From the NCBI GenBank assembly GCA_026770585.1, contig MU646667.1:343044-353604 (forward strand): a stretch of 10,561 nucleotides of DNA, in the 5' to 3' direction. The notes beneath the pieces are model-generated. The model saw only the letters and a program-made list of their open reading frames with translations. It did not search any database and was not told where the DNA came from. The stretch's first letter is position 1. Every line of letters begins with the position of its first letter. The DNA comes from Baffinella frigidus. Taxonomy: Eukaryota > Cryptophyceae > Cryptomonadales > Baffinellaceae. This document shows, in pieces, positions 7,420 through 10,561 of the stretch. Both the position numbers and the translations under genes were made by a program.

Positions 7420-7474
7420 GGCCTCTCTACAGAACAAGTTCCGGTGTCCGCCTATGTTGGGAGCTCGAAGAACC
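7420..7474 (-). repeat. Family-3 repeat, copy b
   Basis: Read on the reverse strand: GGTTCTTCGAGCTCCCAACA, TAGGCGGACACCGGAACTTG, TTCTGTAGAGAGGCC, nearly the same as 9384-9455. It directly abuts the left end of family-1 copy E at 7475. Confidence 0.75.
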
Positions 7475-7604
7475 TACAGGGGTACCTCGCTCATAAGAAA
7501 CTGCCTCCCCCCTAGCTAGGGACCACCGTAGGGCCCTAGCTAGGCATAGGCCTACGGTAGGGTCCTAGGGGGCGACGGTTTCTTATGAGCGAGGTAGCCC
7601 TGTA
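7475..7604. mobile_element. Family-1 palindromic element, copy E
   Basis: TACAGGGGTACCTCGCTCAT...AAGAAACTGCC on the left is mirrored by ACGGTTTCTTATGAGCGAGG...TAGCCCTGTA on the right. The interior contains CCCTAGCTAGGGACCACCG and CCTACGGTAGGGTCCTAGGGG. Its last TGTA overlaps the start of copy F. Confidence 0.85.
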
Positions 7605-7689
7605 CCTCGCTCATCAGAAACTGCACCCCCATAGGACCCTGCGGTGGTCCTAGGGGGGTGAACGTTCTGATGAGCGAGGTACCCCTGTA
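7603..7689. mobile_element. Family-1 palindromic element, copy F (short, covarying arms)
   Basis: This copy has lost the CAGGGG of its left end (it starts TACCTCGC) and has a shortened core, CATAGGACCCTGCGGTGGTCC. Both arms carry the same change relative to other copies: CTCATCAGAA on the left and TTCTGATGAG on the right, instead of CTCATAAGAA and TTCTTATGAG. Confidence 0.8.
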
Positions 7690-7743
7690 CAGGGGTACCT
7701 CGCTCATGACAAACCAACCTACCCTAGGACCCTACAGTAGGCC
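7688..7743. mobile_element. Family-1 left-half element, copy G
   Basis: Only the left arm and core remain (TACAGGGGTACCTCGCTCAT, GACAAACC, CCTAGGACCCTACAGTAGGC). The right half may be the remnant at about 7990-8018 (CCCTGCGGTGATCGTAGGGG), separated from it by copies H and I. Confidence 0.65.
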
Positions 7744-7864
7744 TACAGGGGTACCTGACTCATAAGAAACTGCTCCCCCCCTAGGACCGCCATAGGGCCC
7801 TAGGCATGGTCCTACTGTAGGGTCCTAGGGGGGGGCGGTTTCTTATGAGCGAAGTACCCCTGTA
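7744..7864. mobile_element. Family-1 palindromic element, copy H
   Basis: Complete: TACAGGGGTACCTGACTCAT...AAGAAACTGC on the left; GCGGTTTCTTATGAGCGAAG...TACCCCTGTA on the right. The core is CCCCTAGGACCGCC, then GGCATGGTCCTACTGTAGGG, then TCCTAGGGGG, most like copy A. Four bases (TGCC) separate it from copy I. Confidence 0.85.
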
Positions 7865-7868
7865 TGCC

Positions 7869-7989
7869 TACAGGGGTACCTCGATTACAAGAAAACGCCT
7901 CCCCGTAGGACCCTACAGTAGGGCTATGCCTAGGGCCCTATGGTCGTCCTAGGTGGGTGACGTTTTCTTGTAATCGAGGTATCCCTGTA
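7869..7989. mobile_element. Family-1 palindromic element, copy I (covarying arms)
   Basis: The arms read CTCGATTACAAGAAAACG on the left and CGTTTTCTTGTAATCGAG on the right, fully complementary yet changed at several positions from the usual CTCGCTCATAAGAAACCG. The core has GTAGGACCCTACAGTAGGGC and GGTCGTCCTAGG. Confidence 0.85.
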
Positions 7990-8027
7990 GAGCCCTGCGG
8001 TGATCGTAGGGGGGTGGGACAGCCCCG

Positions 8028-8156
8028 CCGGCAGGCTCGTGAGCGCCCGCGTGACCGGTCACGCGGACGCCGAAGCCAGACGGTCGGTCGTGACTGCCTT
8101 GCGTGTACTGAGATGAGCATGCCACGCGGGCTTGGAGGCATGCAGTGACCTGCCGG
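8028..8156. other. Densely self-complementary GC-rich stretch, possible structured RNA
   Basis: CCGGCAGG (8028-8035) pairs with CCTGCCGG (8149-8156). Within it lie a perfect 18-bp palindrome, CGCGTGACCGGTCACGCG (8048-8065), and a hairpin GCATGCC/GGCATGC (8117-8143). Together they could form a multibranched fold of about 130 nt. No RNA family is recognised, and chance pairing in GC-rich DNA is possible. The following 8157-8271 holds nothing I recognise. Confidence 0.3.
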
Positions 8157-8271
8157 GATCTTACCCTGCCCCCTTCACGAGATTGGACTTGCATGTTTCT
8201 AGATGGCGTGGTGCGCGTAACTACAAGAGTGACACGGGTGGGCAGAGGGTGTGTTCGATGTTGAGGTCATG

Positions 8272-8392
8272 TACAGGGGTACCTCGTTCATAAGAAAGTG
8301 CCGCCCCCTAGGACCTTACAGTAGGCCTATGCCTAGGGCCCTGTGGTGGTCCTAGAGAGGGGGCAGTTTCTGATGCGCGAGGTACCCCTGTA
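8272..8392. mobile_element. Family-1 palindromic element, copy J
   Basis: TACAGGGGTACCTCGTTCAT...AAGAAAGTGCC is mirrored by GCAGTTTCTGATGCGCGAGG...TACCCCTGTA with several arm mismatches. The core is CCTAGGACCTTACAGTAGGC, then CTATGCCTAGGGCCC. It is followed directly by family-3-like sequence (8393-8420). Confidence 0.85.
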
Positions 8393-8420
8393 GGTCCTGC
8401 AGGGTTTTAACTCCCACCAT
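8393..8420 (+). repeat. Partial family-3 repeat between two palindromes
   Basis: GGTCCTGCAGGGTTTTAACT plus CCCACCAT matches the start of the family-3 copy at 8622 (GGTCCTTTAGGTTCTGAACT, CGCACCAT). The two make an imperfect direct repeat of about 28 bp flanking the 8420-8621 element. Confidence 0.65.
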
Positions 8421-8621
8421 ACAGAGGGGTATCTAAAGGATCTGGGCAATAAGACACCAGAACTTAAGAACACAGACCGGATTTGGGCCCCCCGTTTTCT
8501 TAATTTGGTACCAGAGGGTTGACCAAATTTTGCGTTGAGTCAACCCTCTGGTACTAATTCAAAAAAACAGACACCGACCGATGTCGGAGAACCCGTGTTC
8601 TTAAGCCCAGATACCCCTGTA
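8420..8621. mobile_element. Family-4 palindromic element, copy a
   Basis: The ends TACAGAGGGGTATCT and AGATACCCCTGTA resemble family-1 termini. Inner inverted blocks are CTTAAGAACAC/GTGTTCTTAAG and GGTACCAGAGGGTTGAC/GTCAACCCTCTGGTAC, the latter forming a strong central hairpin. About 200 bp, non-coding. A truncated relative is at 9293-9383. Confidence 0.8.
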
Positions 8622-8683
8622 GGTCCTTTAGGTTCTGAACTCGCACCATAGGCGGACACTGGGACTGGTTCTGCAGAAACGCC
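8622..8683 (+). repeat. Family-3 repeat, copy c
   Basis: GGTCCTTTAGGTTCTGAACT, CGCACCATAGGCGGACACTG, GGACTGGTTCTGCAGAAACG, CC. It is joined directly to the right end of the family-4 element. It may continue into the next foldback, whose central part repeats GGTCCTTTAGGTTTT. Confidence 0.75.
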
Positions 8684-8739
8684 ATGTTTCCTTACTGATT
8701 ACTTCTTTCGGATCACATCAAGCCCCCGGGTGCAGGGGT

Positions 8740-8922
8740 AAAAATGCTTTCTCTGCAGTCCTTTCTACGGAAGGGCGTGTCGTTGGCATATGTTGGGAGC
8801 ATTTAAAACCTAAAGGACCTAAAGGGGTTCCTTTCCTTCAGGGTCCTTTAGGTTTTAATTTCTCCCAACATGGCCCAACGACACGACCTTCCGTAGAAAG
8901 GATCCGCGGAGAAAGCATTTTT
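8740..8922. mobile_element. Foldback element with about 80-bp arms
   Basis: The arms at 8740-8819 and 8842-8922 are inverted copies with scattered mismatches. Conserved blocks are AAAAATGCTTTCTC, TCCTTTCTACGGAAGG, CGTGTCGTTGG, ATGTTGGGAG and TAAAACCTAAAGGACC. An imperfect direct repeat, TTTCGGATCACAT/TTTCGGATCGCAT, lies outside the arms at 8706-8718 and 8925-8937. No coding capacity. The adjacent 8938-9073 holds nothing recognisable. Confidence 0.8.
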
Positions 8923-9073
8923 GCTTTCGGATCGCATTTAGGATGGTGCGGGGCGAGTGGCGCGGGGCTCCAAAGTGGAGATGGAAATACGAACAAATCA
9001 AATCAAAAAGTTTCTGGTTAAAAGGATGTTGACAATAGAAGATTTTCGGTTGGATTTTTTGAACCCCCGCCTG

Positions 9074-9257
9074 TCCAGGGGTACCTCGCTCAAAAGAAAC
9101 TGCCACCCCCCTAGGAACCTACCGTAGGCCCATGCCTCGCTCATAACAAACTGCCCCCCCCTAGCTAGGACCCTACCGTAGGCCCGTGCCTAGGGCCCTA
9201 CGGTGGCCCTACATGTGTAAGGGGGGGGCAGTTTCTTATGAGCGAGGTACCCCTGTA
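9074..9257. mobile_element. Family-1 palindromic element, copy K, with duplicated left arm
   Basis: A left arm and core (TCCAGGGGTACCTCGCTCAA to CCTACCGTAGGCCCATG) is followed by a second left arm (CCTCGCTCATAACAAACTGC), a complete core (CCCTAGCTAGGACCCTACCG to CCTAGGGCCCTACGG) and one right arm (GCAGTTTCTTATGAGCGAGG, TACCCCTGTA). It is either a rearranged copy or a recombinant of two copies. Confidence 0.8.
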
Positions 9258-9292
9258 TCTGTAGTCCTAGGAGCATAGGACCACCCTATCAG

Positions 9293-9383
9293 AGATACCT
9301 CGTTTTCAAGAACCCGTAACTTAAGAACCCGCACCGGATCTGGGGCCTGCGTGTTCTTACTTTTGTACCAGAGGGTTGACCAA
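9293..9383. mobile_element. Family-4 element, truncated copy b
   Basis: GATACCTCGTTTTCAAGAAC, CTTAAGAACCCGCACCGGAT, CTGGGGCC, TGTTCTTA and GTACCAGAGGGTTGACCA match the left half of the 8420-8621 element. The right half is absent and family-3 sequence follows. Confidence 0.7.
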
Positions 9384-9455
9384 CTCCTTTAAGTCCTTCA
9401 GGTTCTTCGAGCTCCCAACATAGGCGGACACCGGAACTGGTTCTGCAGAAAAGCC
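9384..9455 (+). repeat. Family-3 repeat, copy d
   Basis: CTTTAAGTCCTTCAGGTTCT, TCGAGCTCCCAACATAGGCG, GACACCGGAACTGGTTCTGC, AGAAAAGCC: the most complete copy. It directly follows the truncated family-4 element, the same order as at 8420-8683. Confidence 0.8.
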
Positions 9456-9457
9456 CT

Positions 9458-10257
9458 CGAATTATTTACTAATTCAGGGTGTTCATAGGCGAGGCATCCC
9501 TTGCATTGGTGCGTGTCCTGAAGTGCGAGCAACCTCTGTACCGTGCGCTGTGCGGTGTACGTTCGTTCGAGTGCCTCTTCACCTCATCAGGGCGAAAATA
9601 AATAAAATCAGCCAAAATAAATTTTTGTTTGTTTGCAGAGGATTTTCCGGGGCTGAAGCGGTGGGAAGGCTGGTGCCACCGCCGCGGTCAGTGAAGGTGG
9701 AGGCTCGCGCGTACGTGGGACGAGCATCGGCCAAGTCTCCACGGGGATGCGGCGGGAAAGGCTGCAGCGCGATCGTCGGATGAGGTGTACTTGGGGGGAT
9801 GAGAACATATTCATAACATGGATCCTGCAGTGGGCAGCGAAGGGGGTTTCCGTCAAGAAGTCGGTTGCAGCCAGAGTAGCGAAGACACCGTCGCTGCAAG
9901 TTGTCGCTGTGGTTGTGCGCTCGTGGTCTTACGGGGCTCTGAGCCACCTTCAACGCCCTGAACCATTCCTCCTGCTCATCTGGGCCAGCATCAGCATGAC
10001 CCAAGGGGAAATGTTATATACAGCATGACCCAAGGGGAAATGTCCATTTTCCCATGCATGACCCTCGAGACAGATGGCCAGGAACCTGATCTCCCAACTC
10101 TGGATCAGCAGACAACTGTATGGGACACTCGCCGCTGCTCTCATCGCGTTCGCGCTTCCCTCCTCCTCCGAAGCCGTCACCGCCAGGAGCTCTGTACACG
10201 TAAGCTTCCCACAAGCGCTCCGAGGAATCTTTGAAAGAGCAAAATCCTTACCTTCCG
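9458..10257. other. No recognised gene; possible remnant exons and a 23-bp duplication
   Basis: No protein family is recognised in any frame. A plausible intron lies at 9509-9638 on the plus strand (donor GTGCGTG like the window's other genes, acceptor after a T-rich tract TTTGTTTGTTTGCAG), but the exon that follows stays open for only about 20 codons. Forward frames at 9747-10028 and 10074-10298 (the latter with a short hydrophobic stretch, YGTLAAALIAFAL) and reverse frames at 9579-10004 and 9950-10270 are open but show no motif. A perfect 23-bp duplication starting CAGCATGACCCAAGGGGAAA occurs at 9992-10014 and 10021-10043, separated by TATATA. Confidence 0.35.
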
Positions 10258-10390
10258 AGCTATGTCTCACTCGGGTTGGCCGACTATTCTCAAGTTGACA
10301 TGCTGGGTTTGCGGTACAAATCCGTCAACTTTGGAGTGGGGAAGAGCCCGGGCTCACCAAATTGGCTAGCGCAAATAGACTGAGACAGAA
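10258..10390. repeat. Right arm of long-range subterminal inverted repeat
   Basis: Reverse complement of 164-296. The best-conserved part, CAAGTTGACATGCTGGGTTT, GCGGTACAAAT, CCGTCAACTTTGGAG and GAGCCCGGGCTCACCAA, differs from the left arm at only a few positions. The distal hairpin seen on the left (GGGCTCAC/GTGAGCCC) is degenerate here (GGCTAGCGC). It ends about 120 bp before the CCCTAAA array, a spacing similar to that on the left. Confidence 0.8.
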
Positions 10391-10509
10391 CGAGGAACCA
10401 CAACCTCCAAACTCCATACCCTAAACCCTCAACCTTAACGTGGCAGTACCTCGAATCTTCGGTGGCGTTTGACCTCTCGCATCATCGCTCGCTCCTTTCT
10501 CTCGCGGTG

Positions 10510-10561
10510 CCCAAACCCTAAACCCTAAACCCTAAACCCTAAACCCTAAACCCTAAACCCT
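10510..10561 (-). repeat. Right-end telomere-like array, C-rich strand on plus
   Basis: Seven near-perfect CCCTAAA units run to the end of the window, with a smaller patch (ACCCTAAACCCTCAACC) at about 10419-10436. A true right chromosome end would show TTTAGGG on the plus strand, so this array also faces inward, mirroring the left end. Confidence 0.92.

Noticed and set aside
6887-7989. CRISPR-like array of regularly recurring repeats
   Set aside because: The repeats are whole palindromic elements of varying size with TIRs and nested insertions. There are no uniform short repeats with unique spacers, and the context is eukaryotic.

Overview
The window looks like a subtelomeric or telomere-repeat-rich nuclear segment from a unicellular eukaryote, probably a flagellated alga or related protist. 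Four things support this: plant/algal-type TTTAGGG/CCCTAAA repeats at both ends and inside; a centrin gene of the same length as the green-algal protein and with the usual C-terminus; spliceosomal introns whose donors mostly read GTGCG; and GC-rich genic DNA beside AT-richer spacers. The sequence does not let me assign a phylum (cryptophyte, haptophyte, chlorophyte and others stay possible).

Layout. 1-2431 is a mosaic of telomere-like arrays (TTTAGGG, GTGTAGGG, TTTGGGG and GGTGTTT variants) separated by foldback elements and by copies of a terminal-inverted-repeat (TIR) element, here called family 2. 2432-3787 holds another palindrome, a TTC microsatellite, two more family-2 copies and a reverse-strand fragment of 18S rRNA that a family-2 copy has apparently interrupted. 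3788-6800 is the genic island: a small multi-exon reverse-strand gene of unknown family with a predicted N-myristoylation site, a 444-bp divergent intergenic region, and the forward centrin gene (three predicted exons, the first coding only the start methionine). 6887-9457 is packed with near-palindromic elements: about ten copies of family 1, two of a related family 4, and several copies of a third repeat (family 3), some nested in each other. 9458-10257 has no recognisable gene. 10258-10561 is an inverted copy of the left subterminal sequence followed by CCCTAAA repeats.

Two higher-order features stand out. First, the telomeric repeats at both ends point inward (G-rich strand entering on the left, C-rich strand leaving on the right), opposite to true chromosome ends, and each is followed by the same roughly 130-bp subterminal sequence in inverted orientation. 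The whole segment is therefore symmetric at its ends, as expected for a block bounded by telomere-junction or interstitial telomeric DNA, or for a misjoined contig. Second, several palindromic families with different termini share a core resembling CCTAGGACCCTACRGTAGG, and in some family-1 copies both arms carry the same changes, so the pairing is preserved.

The two genes share a divergent promoter region. Centrin is a calcium-binding component of basal bodies and associated fibres. The partner gene cannot be assigned a function. No transposase, reverse transcriptase or other mobility gene is visible, so all repeat families here are non-autonomous.
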